From: Bradyrhizobium murdochi
GTDB lineage: Bacteria > Pseudomonadota > Alphaproteobacteria > Rhizobiales > Xanthobacteraceae
Direction: 5' to 3'
DNA: 64,000 bases
Assembly (NCBI RefSeq): GCF_000472965.1
Contig: NZ_AXAU01000001.1
Coordinates: 539,923-603,922 of the forward strand
Shown here: positions 49,803 to 57,913 of the stretch, one piece after another
Layout: every line of letters starts with the position of its first letter
How positions within the stretch are numbered: position 1 is the first letter of the stretch
Program-made: the position numbers and the translations under genes
The notes under the pieces: generated by a model
The model's input: only the letters and a program-made list of their open reading frames with translations
Told to the model about the DNA's origin: nothing
The model's database searches: none

Positions 49803-50100
49803 TCCATTTCCCCGATCCGGAGTTGCCACTGAGTTGACCGTTCGCATATGCACCATTGATCGAGACTCGCACAAGTCCCCCGCTGCCGACGCTGCCGGAA
49901 ACCGGACCGCCAGAAATCTTGCCGCCGGTGACATTCACGGTCGACGTAGTCTGCGCATCGCAATTGCCCGTTTTTGTGACAACCGTGACCTGCCAAAGGC
50001 CGTCATAGGGGTTCTGGGCGGAGGCGGGAGCGCTGGCAAAGGTGGCGGCGGAAGCAAGCAACGAAACAAACAACAGGTTGTGAATGCGGTTGGAGCGCAT
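49747..50100 (-). CDS. Small secreted hypothetical protein
   Basis: The 117-residue protein has a signal peptide ('LLFVSLLASAATFASAPASA'), then 'NPYDGLWQVTVVTKTGNCDAQTT', 'NVTGGKISGGPVSGSVGSGGLVRVSINGAYANGQL' and 'CSGRWEASR'. It looks like a small beta-rich periplasmic protein and shares the 'G.W' style of its neighbour. GAGGAC precedes the ATG. Function unknown. Confidence 0.75.
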   Translation of the reverse strand: MRSNRIHNLLFVSLLASAATFASAPASAQNPYDGLWQVTVVTKTGNCDAQTTSTVNVTGGKISGGPVSGSVGSGGLVRVSINGAYANGQLSGNSGSGKWNGASAGVACSGRWEASRQ

Positions 50101-50293
50101 GGATCAAGTCCTCGAAATGTGTGTGATGGCTCGCCTTATCTGGTCACAATGTGTCCAAACTTGGGTGCGCCGCAGCACCGTGGAAAGTTCCCGCGATCTC
50201 AAACACATCAAGGTGAATCCGGTTCCGGGCGGGGAACGAAAAATTCGCCGTTTGAACATAATTGGGAGTCGATTGGAGGTATTAAGGTAAGGA

Positions 50294-50893
50294 TTAGTGC
50301 TTGCCGTCGCACAGGCTCGGCGCCTGGGTGGCGAACTCCTCCTCCTGCGGCGTGGCGGGGAGATTGTTATGGGTCTTGGCGTGAAAGATGACGTCAGCGA
50401 GCAGTTTCTGGCCGAGCGGGGCCAGCGCGCGCTCCCAGAGCTCGCGCGCAGTCTCTCCCTTCCTGACGAACACCCATTCCTGCGCGGCGATCGCGCCGGC
50501 ATCCATCCGGTCGGCGAGATGGTAGATGGTACCGCCAGCGATTGGATCGCCTTCCTTGATGGTCCATTCGACTGCGGCAATGCCGCGATGCCGGGGCAGC
50601 AGCGAGGGGTGATAGCCAATGCCGCCGAGTTTTGCTGTGGCCAGCGCCTCCCTGGTGACGCGGGCATGGCTGTGTGCAGTGACGATCAGCTCGGTCCCCC
50701 GTGCGATTTCGGAGGCGATCACGCGCTTCGGATCGGCCTGCACCACGACGTCAATCCCGGCGGCCCGGGCCGCGGCGGCAAGCCGGTCTTCACCGTCGTG
50801 AACGACGACGCGAACGATATCGACCCCATGTTGGCGCAAGGTGTTCATTGTCGTCACGCCAAAATGGCGGGAACCGACCAGGGTAATCCGCAT
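50294..50893 (-). CDS. Formyltransferase-fold protein with altered active site
   Basis: The 199-residue protein has the N-terminal formyl-transferase fold: 'MRITLVGSRHFGVTTMNTL' and 'GGIGYHPSLLPRHRGIAAVEW', then 'ADRMDAGAIA'. In Fmt/PurN the motif is NxHxSLLP with a catalytic Asn-His-Asp. Here the His and Asp are kept but the Asn position is Gly ('GIGYHPS'). Length is that of a single-domain enzyme. It may be a formyltransferase of unusual substrate or one that has lost activity. Confidence 0.75.
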   Translation of the reverse strand: MRITLVGSRHFGVTTMNTLRQHGVDIVRVVVHDGEDRLAAAARAAGIDVVVQADPKRVIASEIARGTELIVTAHSHARVTREALATAKLGGIGYHPSLLPRHRGIAAVEWTIKEGDPIAGGTIYHLADRMDAGAIAAQEWVFVRKGETARELWERALAPLGQKLLADVIFHAKTHNNLPATPQEEEFATQAPSLCDGKH

Positions 50894-51036
50894 GTGTTCT
50901 GTCCGTCGTTAATCAGGCCGATATGCCGATAGCACACGATGCCGGCCTGTTTCGCTGCTCGCCAACAGGCTCGCGGGTTATCAACAGGGCAGGGCGCCGA
51001 GCATAGGCGGAGTGGCAGGCGCCTAATCCCGTTCCG

Positions 51037-51282
51037 TCACCATGACAGGATTCGCAGTTCTGGCCTGGAATAGGGCGAGGCCGGTGATTGGACCGGCTCG
51101 GGCTGTGGTTCAGCTACCCTTTGCAGGCACTCCCGCAAGTCGGCGCTGCACTGCTTCATCTGGTTGCGAAGCTCGCGCCGGGCGAAGGTGGTGAGGGTGG
51201 GATCGCCAAGCTGCTGCCAGGCAGCGCGCAGCCATTGCTGCAGGGCGCGGATATCGGAATCGAGCACTTCGGGCTGGTTCAT
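51037..51282 (-). CDS. Small hypothetical protein
   Basis: The 81-residue protein is helical ('IRALQQWLRAAWQQLGDPTL', 'RRELRNQMKQCSADLRECLQ') with a Pro-rich tail. The start at 51282 ('MNQPEVLDSD') is the only good ATG. No family recognised. Confidence 0.6.
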   Translation of the reverse strand: MNQPEVLDSDIRALQQWLRAAWQQLGDPTLTTFARRELRNQMKQCSADLRECLQRVAEPQPEPVQSPASPYSRPELRILSW

Positions 51283-51444
51283 GCCGCCGGAATCTCAAAA
51301 CGTGATCGCGCCTTAATTAGGACTGATTCTCGCGCCGACGCCTACTCCGTAACAGGGCGGACAGCACGATATGGGCTCCGCCTGGAAGCTGGGGAACGCG
51401 CGCCCTACATGTTCGTTGAGTGGGAGCCTCCTGGAGAGACCTCG

Positions 51445-51837
51445 ATGTCCCGCAATCCGGCGCTTGTTCTCTTCGTGGCGCTCAGCCTGATCGTTCCCGT
51501 AAAGGCATCAGCACAACTGACGCCGCCAGCCGGCTCGGCTGGCGCCGGCAATTCGCCGATATCGGGCGTGCCGTTCGGACCGGCCAACCCTAGGGCGCTA
51601 TCCGATCCCAGCGGCATCGGCAATGCCGCAAGCGTGCCACCGCTCCGCCCCAACCCCCCGCCGCCGGCCGTCTCCTACGGCTCAGTCGAAACGCCGCGCG
51701 CACGTGTCGTGACGCCGCCATATCCAAGCGCCTCGCAGCGGATCATCAGTGCGCGCAAGGCCCCGCGTAAGTCACCGGTTCGGCCGCGGGGGCGGCCGGA
51801 GGTGAGTAGGTTCACCGGGATCTGCCGCGGGTGCTAG
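51445..51837 (+). CDS. Small secreted Pro/Ser-rich hypothetical protein
   Basis: The 130-residue protein has a signal peptide ('RNPALVLFVALSLIVPVKASA') and a disordered Pro/Ala/Gly-rich body ('PPLRPNPPPPAVSYGSVETPRARVV'), with an Arg-rich C terminus and a final Cys. TGGAGAG precedes the ATG. No family recognised; a cell-wall linker is possible. Confidence 0.65.
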   Translation: MSRNPALVLFVALSLIVPVKASAQLTPPAGSAGAGNSPISGVPFGPANPRALSDPSGIGNAASVPPLRPNPPPPAVSYGSVETPRARVVTPPYPSASQRIISARKAPRKSPVRPRGRPEVSRFTGICRGC

Positions 51838-52029
51838 CGATCAGATTGCGATCCATCCTGCGGGAAACCAAGCCCGCCGGAAGACTGACATTTTCGCGTC
51901 CGGCCACGGCCAGGAACAAATTTTCTCTTGCCGGATTTGTCCAACGTCAAGCGCTCAGCGGTCGTGCGTGCTGGTCCTGCATGTGCCGACACCGAGTATC
52001 GTGCAACGCAAAATTGCCCTTTGGCAGGG

Positions 52030-53874
52030 ATGGCAGGAATGAACATCCAGCGACGGACGGCCAAGACTTTCTCCCAGCCAGGCCGCTCCGCCTCCTTCGC
52101 GCTTGATCTGCCTCGCGATGAATGGCGGCCGGCGCACGAAGACCGGCTGGCTGTCACGTACGAACATGTCGGCGTCGGCATCGTCGAGATCGATGAGGCC
52201 GGGCGGATGCTGCGCGTCAACCAGAAGGCCTGCGATATGGTGGGACGAGAAGCGGCCGACTTGCTCGGCCGCTCCATCTTTGACGAAACCTCGCCACAGG
52301 AGGTCGCGCAGGATCTCGCGCAGTTCAGACGACAGATCGCGGGCGAAATCGATCGCTACACCATCGAAACGCGTCTCGCGCGCAAGGACGGGTCATACTT
52401 CTGGACCGAAGTGACGTCCTCAAGCGTTTGCGATGCGTCGGGAAATTTCCTCTACGCTGTGCGCGCTCAGCATGACATCAGCGCCCGCAAGCAAGCCGAA
52501 CAGGCGCGGTGCGCCGCCGAAGACCGTGCGCAGCAACTCGTGTCGATCGTGGAATCCTCCGACGACGCGATCATCAGCAAGGATCTCGACGGGATCATCA
52601 GGACCTGGAATTCAGGAGCCGAGCGGCTGTTCGGCTATGCCCCCGGCGAGGCCATCGGCAAGCCCGTGACGATTCTTTTTCCGCCAGGACGCGAAAACGA
52701 GGAGCCTGGGATCCTCGCGCGCATACGGCGAGGCGAGCGCATCCACCACTACGAAACGGTTCGCCGGCGGAAGGACGGGAGCCTTGTGGACATCTCGCTG
52801 ACTGTCTCGCCCGTGCGCGACCACGCGGGAATTATCGTCGGCGCGTCGAAGATCGCCCGCGACATCACCGATCGCAAGCAAGCCGAACGCAAGCTGCGGG
52901 AGAGCGAGCAGCGCCTTTCCGAATTGCTCGCGGCGATTCCCGCCGCGATCTACACGACCGACGCGCAGGGGAAAATTACGTATTTCAATCCGGCGGCAGT
53001 CGAATTCTCGGGGCGGACGCCCGCGCTCGGCAGCGACGAATGGTGTGTCACATGGAAGCTGTTCAACCCCGACGGCACGCCGCTCCCGCACGACCAGTGC
53101 CCGATGGCGGTTGCGCTGAAAGAAGGACGCGCCGTGCGCGGCGCCGAGGCAGTTGCTGAACGGCCGGACGGGACGCGGGTGCCGTTCATTCCGTTCCCGA
53201 CGCCGCTGCAGGACACTTCCGGCCAAATCACCGGCGCCATCAACATGCTGGTTGATATCAGCGAGCGACGGCAAGCGGAAACCCAGCAACGGCTCTTGCT
53301 CGATGAACTCAATCATCGCACCAAGAACAACATGCAGATGCTGCAGTCGCTACTTTTCTCCGCGGCAAGGACCGCGCGCAGCGAGGAGGCGCGCAAAGTC
53401 CTGAACGAAGCCAGCGCACGGATCGCGGCCATGGCGGCGGCGCAGCGTGTGCTGTACGGCCGAAGCGATGCCACCTGCTTCGCTGCGGAGGAATTTCTGC
53501 CGGCGGTTTGTCAGACCATTCGGCAGTTGCTGCCGACGGATGCACGAATTGAGTGTGACGCGGCGCGCGGCGTGCTTTCCAACGACATGGCGATGCCGCT
53601 GGCATTGATATTGAATGAGCTGCTGACGAACGCAGTGAAGCACGGCATCAGGGATTATGCGAGGCAGGCCGTTCGCGTCAGCCTGACCAGCCAGGACGGA
53701 CGGCTGGCGCTCTGCATCGAGGACGACGGCGAGGGGTTCGACCTGGAAGCCGTGCGCAAGACCTCGTCCGGGCTCCGGCTCGTACTCGGCCTCGCACGCC
53801 AGCTCCATGGAACACTTCGCGTCACGAAACGCCCTTCGCGGGCGTGCCTCGATTTTCCTGCTGCCAAGAGCTAG
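52030..53874 (+). CDS. PAS-domain sensor histidine kinase (HisKA_2/HWE type)
   Basis: The 614-residue cytoplasmic-looking kinase has three PAS domains at about residues 45-170, 170-290 and 300-430, each followed by 'DI(S/T)..K/RQAE'. The dimerisation/phospho-acceptor box 'LLDELNHRTKNNMQMLQSLL' carries the His, and the ATPase part has N box 'LILNELLTNAVKHG' and 'IEDDGEGF'. The group phosphorylates stand-alone receivers. No membrane segment is seen; light, redox or a small ligand could be the PAS input. The start is uncertain (ATG 52030 or 52039, or TTG 51928). The next gene is a receiver. Confidence 0.85.
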   Translation: MAGMNIQRRTAKTFSQPGRSASFALDLPRDEWRPAHEDRLAVTYEHVGVGIVEIDEAGRMLRVNQKACDMVGREAADLLGRSIFDETSPQEVAQDLAQFRRQIAGEIDRYTIETRLARKDGSYFWTEVTSSSVCDASGNFLYAVRAQHDISARKQAEQARCAAEDRAQQLVSIVESSDDAIISKDLDGIIRTWNSGAERLFGYAPGEAIGKPVTILFPPGRENEEPGILARIRRGERIHHYETVRRRKDGSLVDISLTVSPVRDHAGIIVGASKIARDITDRKQAERKLRESEQRLSELLAAIPAAIYTTDAQGKITYFNPAAVEFSGRTPALGSDEWCVTWKLFNPDGTPLPHDQCPMAVALKEGRAVRGAEAVAERPDGTRVPFIPFPTPLQDTSGQITGAINMLVDISERRQAETQQRLLLDELNHRTKNNMQMLQSLLFSAARTARSEEARKVLNEASARIAAMAAAQRVLYGRSDATCFAAEEFLPAVCQTIRQLLPTDARIECDAARGVLSNDMAMPLALILNELLTNAVKHGIRDYARQAVRVSLTSQDGRLALCIEDDGEGFDLEAVRKTSSGLRLVLGLARQLHGTLRVTKRPSRACLDFPAAKS

Positions 53875-53974
53875 GCCGGTGACCGATGACGACGGCCCAT
53901 CAGAACGCAGGGCATATTGCGTTGCCATCCGAGCCGGACCGGAATCGTCGCCACCTGCTGAAGAGACCCGGCGC

Positions 53975-54358
53975 ATGGAAGGGAAGCTGCGGGTTCTTGT
54001 CGTCGAGGACGATTTCCTGATCGCCATGCAATCCGAAGTCGCGCTGACGGCTGCGGGCTTTGAGGTTGTCGGTCCGGCCGCGACCGCCGAGGAAGCCATC
54101 GCGCTCGCCAGCGAGGCCCAACCGACGCTTGCCGTGATGGATATTCGCCTGGCCAGCACCCGCGACGGCATCGACGCCGCACGGCAACTCTATCAGGACT
54201 TCGCCATTCGCTGCATCTTTGCGACCGCGCACGACGATGTGTACACGCGCGGGCGCGCCGAGCCCTACGCCCCGCTCGGATGGCTGCCGAAGCCGTACAC
54301 CATGGCGTCGCTGGTCTCGGTGGTCGTCGAAGCTCTCGCGCAGTTGCGCCGGCCGTAG
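53975..54358 (+). CDS. Single-domain response regulator (CheY-like)
   Basis: The 127-residue receiver has the acidic pair in 'VLVVEDDFLI', the phosphorylation Asp in 'LAVMDIRL' (about residue 54) and Lys in 'GWLPKPY' (about 104). There is no output domain. It lies 100 bases after the PAS kinase and is its likely partner, probably passing phosphate to a third protein. The ATG at 53975 starts at 'MEGKLRVLVVEDD'. A strong palindrome at 54581-54608 may end this operon. Confidence 0.92.
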   Translation: MEGKLRVLVVEDDFLIAMQSEVALTAAGFEVVGPAATAEEAIALASEAQPTLAVMDIRLASTRDGIDAARQLYQDFAIRCIFATAHDDVYTRGRAEPYAPLGWLPKPYTMASLVSVVVEALAQLRRP

Positions 54359-54580
54359 CGGAAGCGTCGGCAGTCGGACCGGAGCTATGGAACTTTTCGG
54401 CCGAAGCAATTGCAGAGAAGACGGATCGACCGTGGATGGGCGGCCTTCGTGGGAGGGGTGTACTTCAACGCTCAGCCGCTAGCAGTATCTCTAATGCCGC
54501 GCTCGCGGCTCAACCGTCCGGCGGCCAAGGACCTCCGTCGGATAGGAGATCGACAAGGGGCAGCAGACGTTTGACAAATG

Positions 54581-54608
54581 CGCCTGAGGCGCCGCGGCGC
54601 CTCAGGCG
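54581..54608 (+). terminator. 28-base perfect palindrome, probable terminator for both strands
   Basis: cgcctgaggcgccg / cggcgcctcaggcg; on the plus strand followed by acgttttgcttt, on the minus by a weaker T stretch. It lies between the receiver gene and the converging micro-ORF at 54631. Confidence 0.75.
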
Positions 54609-54630
54609 ACGTTTTGCTTTCTCCGCGGCG

Positions 54631-54717
54631 CTAGTCGGTGCGGTAGGCATCCAGCGCGTGGGCGGCGAAGATCCCTACGCTAATCAGGGCAAGGATCCCT
54701 GCTGACAGCTCGATCAT
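54631..54717 (-). CDS. 28-residue membrane micro-protein
   Basis: ORF 'MIELSAGILALISVGIFAAH', then 'ALDAYRTD', stop. It is one hydrophobic helix with a charged C-terminal tail, as in many bacterial small membrane proteins. ACAGGGA lies at about the right place upstream. The same look ('ELSAGILALISVG') is familiar to me from Bradyrhizobium genomes. Function unknown. Confidence 0.6.
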   Translation of the reverse strand: MIELSAGILALISVGIFAAHALDAYRTD

Positions 54718-55139
54718 TGTTCGGCGTCCCTGTGTTTTTGTTAATAACTAGGTACGCAGTCGTTTGTTTCAGGCAGCAGTCGAGCAATCGTGAACTTGAC
54801 GTTTGGCGAGGGACAGCCGGGCTAAATGGAACAGGGGAAGACCTTCGGCCAGCGCTTCTTCATCCCCGCGGCAAGCTGGAATACCAGGCGATTTCGGATC
54901 GCGTCGATGGGGCGTACGTCGATGGGGGCGTACTTGGCGTGAGCGCGACGGTCGGCCGCCTTCACTCTCAGCCATAGGTAGTGCACCGATCGTCCTTCAA
55001 GACAAAGCCGCCAGGCGGAGATCGCCTGACGGCTTGCTGGTGTGGGCCCGGACGCTTGGGGGATTGTCCGGTGGCTGATCGTTAGGCCTCCCCGCAGCGG
55101 GCGGCAATCGAACTTGCAGTTTAACCTAACCAGTCAACC
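54718..55139. other. Intergenic region with a hairpin
   Basis: The 422 bases hold no convincing gene. aagccgccaggcg / cgcctgacggctt (55005-55035) is a strong hairpin with TTTGTCTT after it on the minus strand and may end the gene at 55140. Confidence 0.5.
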
Positions 55140-55472
55140 TTACCGACCGCGATCGCTCTTGGTGAGCTCAAGCAAAAGCAACGTAATGGTCGATTTAAGA
55201 TTTTCACGGCGCGTGGTCAAAGCTCTCACCGTCATCGGAAATGCAAAGTGATAAGGATCTCTCGTCGGACTTTTCTGTAGTTCAGCCTCAATGCTTTGAT
55301 CAAGCAAGCGGAGGACGTTCTTGATATCGATTAGCATTGCTTCAGTTTGTTGACGCCTTCGCCTAAGCACGTCATCCGCCGCGAGCTGCTTGCGCTCTGC
55401 CATGGCCTGTCGCTTAGCCTGAACGCGAACATGATGTCGTAGATCCGCTGTCTCGAATTGGGGCTGGCTCAT
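55140..55472 (-). CDS. Hypothetical protein, helical
   Basis: The 110-residue protein is Arg/Gln/Leu-rich and largely helical ('HHVRVQAKRQAMAERKQLAADDVLRRRRQQ', 'ENLKSTITLLLLELTKSDRGR'), probably coiled-coil. The ATG at 55472 has GGAGC upstream. No family recognised. Confidence 0.65.
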   Translation of the reverse strand: MSQPQFETADLRHHVRVQAKRQAMAERKQLAADDVLRRRRQQTEAMLIDIKNVLRLLDQSIEAELQKSPTRDPYHFAFPMTVRALTTRRENLKSTITLLLLELTKSDRGR

Positions 55473-55555
55473 TTGTTTGCTCCGCAATGGCACATCGCTG
55501 GCAGCGATACGTGGCGATGCTGTGCGGAGAGCAAGGAGCTTGCCAGAAACAAAAT

Positions 55556-55574
55556 GACCGCCCGAAGGGCGGTC
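55556..55574. terminator. Hairpin, possibly a terminator
   Basis: gaccgccc-gaa-gggcggtc, with tctctctgttt on the plus strand and ATTTTGTTT on the minus strand. No plus-strand gene ends directly before it. Confidence 0.55.
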
Positions 55575-55719
55575 TCTCTGTTTGTGAGTGCAGCTTTGAG
55601 CGGCGCGATCGTCCCAGGACTTCGACCGCGGTCGACGAGGGTGTTAACTTTTTCTTAAGGATTCCGCTGAGATAGTTCAGACTTTAAGAAATTGCGAATC
55701 ATCGGGCTGGAGATTTGCC

Positions 55720-55821
55720 ATGCTCACGACGGTTCTCTTGATGGCTTTGACCGCGCTGGCCGCTTGCACGGTTATTCTTGTCCGCTTCGAATTGTTAGCC
55801 CGAAAGCGAAGAGCGTCATAA
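55720..55821 (+). CDS. 33-residue membrane micro-protein
   Basis: ORF 'MLTTVLLMALTALAACTVIL', then 'VRFELLARKRRAS', stop. It has one hydrophobic helix with a basic C-terminal tail. TGGAG lies 8 bases before the ATG. No family is recognised; the hydrophobic-then-basic pattern supports a real membrane micro-protein. Confidence 0.6.
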   Translation: MLTTVLLMALTALAACTVILVRFELLARKRRAS

Positions 55822-55892
55822 CTGCTTCAGGCGGTAAGCCAATGCAGGCGAGGGTAGCGCAGCCGGACATCGGGAGCCGAACGGCTGTGTAG

Positions 55893-56135
55893 CTACAGGT
55901 CGAAGACCACGCCAAGTCTGAACTCCTTGCGCCACACAACGCGGCAAGGGAGCTTTAGCTTGTCATCCGGCAAGATCAATGTGAACTCATTGGGAATGCG
56001 GATCAGTTCGGAAAAGTCCAGCGCCGCGCCCGTGCTAGATATGTCACGAACGATGCAAGGATACTTGTCGCCGCCGTAATCGATCTTGGCAGGCTTCATC
56101 ACGCGAACACGTGGAGCAATCCGGGTTTCCACCAT
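55893..56135 (-). CDS. PilZ domain protein
   Basis: The 80-residue single-domain PilZ protein has the c-di-GMP RxxxR motif in 'ETRIAPRVRV' and the second motif in 'DISSTGAALDF'. PilZ proteins bind c-di-GMP and change partners in motility, polysaccharide or adhesion control. It stands alone among small genes upstream of the polysaccharide block. Confidence 0.88.
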   Translation of the reverse strand: MVETRIAPRVRVMKPAKIDYGGDKYPCIVRDISSTGAALDFSELIRIPNEFTLILPDDKLKLPCRVVWRKEFRLGVVFDL

Positions 56136-56477
56136 CGCAATAATCCACTCTAAAATGTTGCCTTAATAGCACTGAACTCTTAAGGCGTTGCAAAGATGGA
56201 ACCCGTTTTCAGGCAATCGTGCTTTCTCAAATAGCGGCCTCACATCCGAGCCCCGCTTGCCGCAGACTTGATAGCCGCAGCTTCGTGCCCAATTTTGCCA
56301 AGAATCGAAATCAGCCTGAATAAGCCATTTTGGGGAGTGCCCTTTGGGGAGTGCCCTGGCATGGCGCGGCTCTGCGCATGTCGTCCGGCAACGTCGTGCG
56401 CAGAGCCGTCTATTGTCAGAAGGCTCCGGCAACGAGGACCCGCGAGCACGTATTGCCGGGGCCGCTAACAGATTGAT
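56136..56477. other. Intergenic region with a direct repeat and an 11-base inverted repeat
   Basis: tttggggagtgccc is repeated at 56330-56357. ggctctgcgca at 56368-56378 is inverted at 56397-56407. A minus-strand frame 56163-56432 contains 'WLIQADFDSWQNWARSCGYQV' but has no good ribosome site and lies across the inverted repeat; it may be a gene relic. Confidence 0.4.
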
Positions 56478-56720
56478 TCAACGCGGTACGCACATCATGG
56501 ATTGCCGACTCCATCGGTGATGTGGGCCGCAAGGGGGAGATGGCTGGGATGTGGCCGGGCACACGTTCCGAACGGGCAAACCTTGCTGCCATCCATCGCG
56601 GACACAAGCCCCTTCAGACGTGCTGCTGCACCCGACGCCACATCCGCCCGCGGCCAAAGCTGGTTCGGCAAGAGCAAAAGCTACAAAGAAGGCCCCAAAG
56701 CAAGCAAAGCGGATCATCAT
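56478..56720 (-). CDS. Small secreted Cys-rich protein (GCG_CRPN-like)
   Basis: The 80-residue protein has a signal peptide ('RFACFGAFFVAFALAEPALA') and a mature part starting 'AGGCGVGCSSTSEGACVRDGW', with 'CPATSQPSPPCGPHH' and 'MCVPR'. The GCG..GC start, Pro-rich middle and regularly spaced cysteines fit the GCG_CRPN-like proteins of bradyrhizobia. AGGAG before two adjacent ATGs (56720/56717) fixes the start. Function unknown. Confidence 0.72.
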   Translation of the reverse strand: MMIRFACFGAFFVAFALAEPALAAGGCGVGCSSTSEGACVRDGWQQGLPVRNVCPATSQPSPPCGPHHRWSRQSMMCVPR

Positions 56721-57070
56721 GGCGGCTCCTCGCTGTCTTGAGCACGGGTTAAACTTGTGCTGTGAATACCGTTCCTTTGCTCTGCTCGGATCCAAGCTAC
56801 CGCCGGTCACGCTAGGGGCTCATTGCGGCCAGCGGCCCGGCGCGGATACGCGACGCTGCACTAGAGCCGCTAATCCAACGGCTTTAGGTACCCTCGCGGG
56901 GCTGGCAGCAAGGCTACCCGGCAAGCCATCCACTGTCATACTAGCTTCACCTGCCATTTTTTCCCGGCAAAGTGTCGTATCATTGTTCCAGTGTCAGCTT
57001 TGTAACAGACGCGTCCCATTCCTGATGCTTCAATGTCCCAGTTTCAGCACGTGCAGTTACTTACCGAGTT
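56721..57070. other. Intergenic region upstream of a plus-strand terminator
   Basis: 350 bases without a convincing gene on either strand, ending in the intrinsic terminator at 57071 that faces the plus direction. A non-coding RNA is possible. Confidence 0.4.
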
Positions 57071-57095
57071 AGCCCGGCCACTGGCCGGGCTTTTT
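57071..57095 (+). terminator. Plus-strand intrinsic terminator
   Basis: agcccggcc-actg-gccgggct followed by ttttt. No plus-strand protein gene of good quality ends here. Confidence 0.85.
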
Positions 57096-57183
57096 CGTAG
57101 GCTACAGTGACCCCAGCGTCTGCCATACGATGGCCAGCACCAGGAGCATGGCGTAAGCGGTTCTGCGGCCAATGCGGTTTACT

Positions 57184-57420
57184 TTAGTAGACTCGGCGAT
57201 GCCGCTGATAACCTCCGAAATATGGATTGATGACACACTGTGCCGAGCGGCCCGATGCCGATGCGTTGCATTGAGGCAGGGACGTGTAGCGGCATTCGTA
57301 ATAGGTGGCCGGGCCATATACCCGCAGGCAAACCGGATAAGCCGGATCGTATGTCTGGGCGGCCACCGGCCCTATTGAGACTATCCCGATAGCCAAAATC
57401 GCCAAGGCCAGAATGCGCAT
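57184..57420 (-). CDS. DUF3551 small secreted protein
   Basis: The 78-residue protein has signal peptide 'MRILALAILAIGIVSIGPVAAQ' and the DUF3551 pattern 'YPVCLRVYGPATYYECRYTSLPQCNASASGRSAQCVINPYF', with four spaced cysteines. AAGGAGG before the ATG at 57420 sets the start. The family is abundant in Bradyrhizobium and of unknown function. Confidence 0.9.
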   Translation of the reverse strand: MRILALAILAIGIVSIGPVAAQTYDPAYPVCLRVYGPATYYECRYTSLPQCNASASGRSAQCVINPYFGGYQRHRRVY

Positions 57421-57438
57421 CAGAGCCTCCTTCGGCAT

Positions 57439-57591
57439 TCACTCCAAGACCTCATACTCGAAGGCCACACCTTCCGGATCGTTCTCCTGGAACCATTTTT
57501 CCGCGGCGTCCTCGCTCGCAAACCTTGTCACCAACTTGATTGCTTGTGCGGACAAGTGGAGGCTGGAGCCTGCGGGAGTTTTAGCTGACAA
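57439..57591 (-). CDS. Small hypothetical protein, TTG start, overlapping the previous gene
   Basis: 50-residue frame ending 'RFASEDAAEKWFQENDPEGV', then 'AFEYEVLE' and stop. The TTG start at 57591 lies inside the end of the upstream gene (57581-57772), with AGGGAG directly before it, suggesting translational coupling. It looks like a compact alpha/beta protein. No annotated family recognised. Confidence 0.6.
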   Translation of the reverse strand: MSAKTPAGSSLHLSAQAIKLVTRFASEDAAEKWFQENDPEGVAFEYEVLE

Positions 57592-57772
57592 TCTCCCTGA
57601 CCTTGATGCCGCGCAAGGCCTCGATGCAGTCAGCCACCAAATGCAAGAACTCTTGCCGCTTTATGCGCTTCACCTGACGCCCTTCCATATTAATTAGAAT
57701 GAACCTCGCCATGTCGTGGGCGACTTCAAACTGCGATTTGCCGGTAACCTCAACGTCTATTCTCTCAGCCAT
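57581..57772 (-). CDS. Small hypothetical protein
   Basis: 63-residue protein 'ERIDVEVTGKSQFEVAHDMARFILINMEG', 'RQEFLHLVADCIEALRGIKVREIVS'. A GGAGAG site precedes the ATG at 57772. It ends over the start of the 50-residue gene. Function unknown. Confidence 0.65.
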   Translation of the reverse strand: MAERIDVEVTGKSQFEVAHDMARFILINMEGRQVKRIKRQEFLHLVADCIEALRGIKVREIVS

Positions 57773-57913
57773 TTCGCTCTCCGCTAGTTGTAATTGGAAG
57801 GCAGCGGTCGAGGACTTTCGAACGACGACGCGCCTCACGCTTCGCTCGAATGATCCCATCTGCGCCGAGCACAGCGAGGGAAGCGACGAATATCCGCTGC
57901 AGGGCACCGCCTG

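Noticed and set aside
56551..57072. 173-residue plus-strand frame ending at a terminator
   Set aside because: It runs opposite a good secreted-protein gene, has Arg/Cys/Ser-rich nonsense composition, and no ribosome site.
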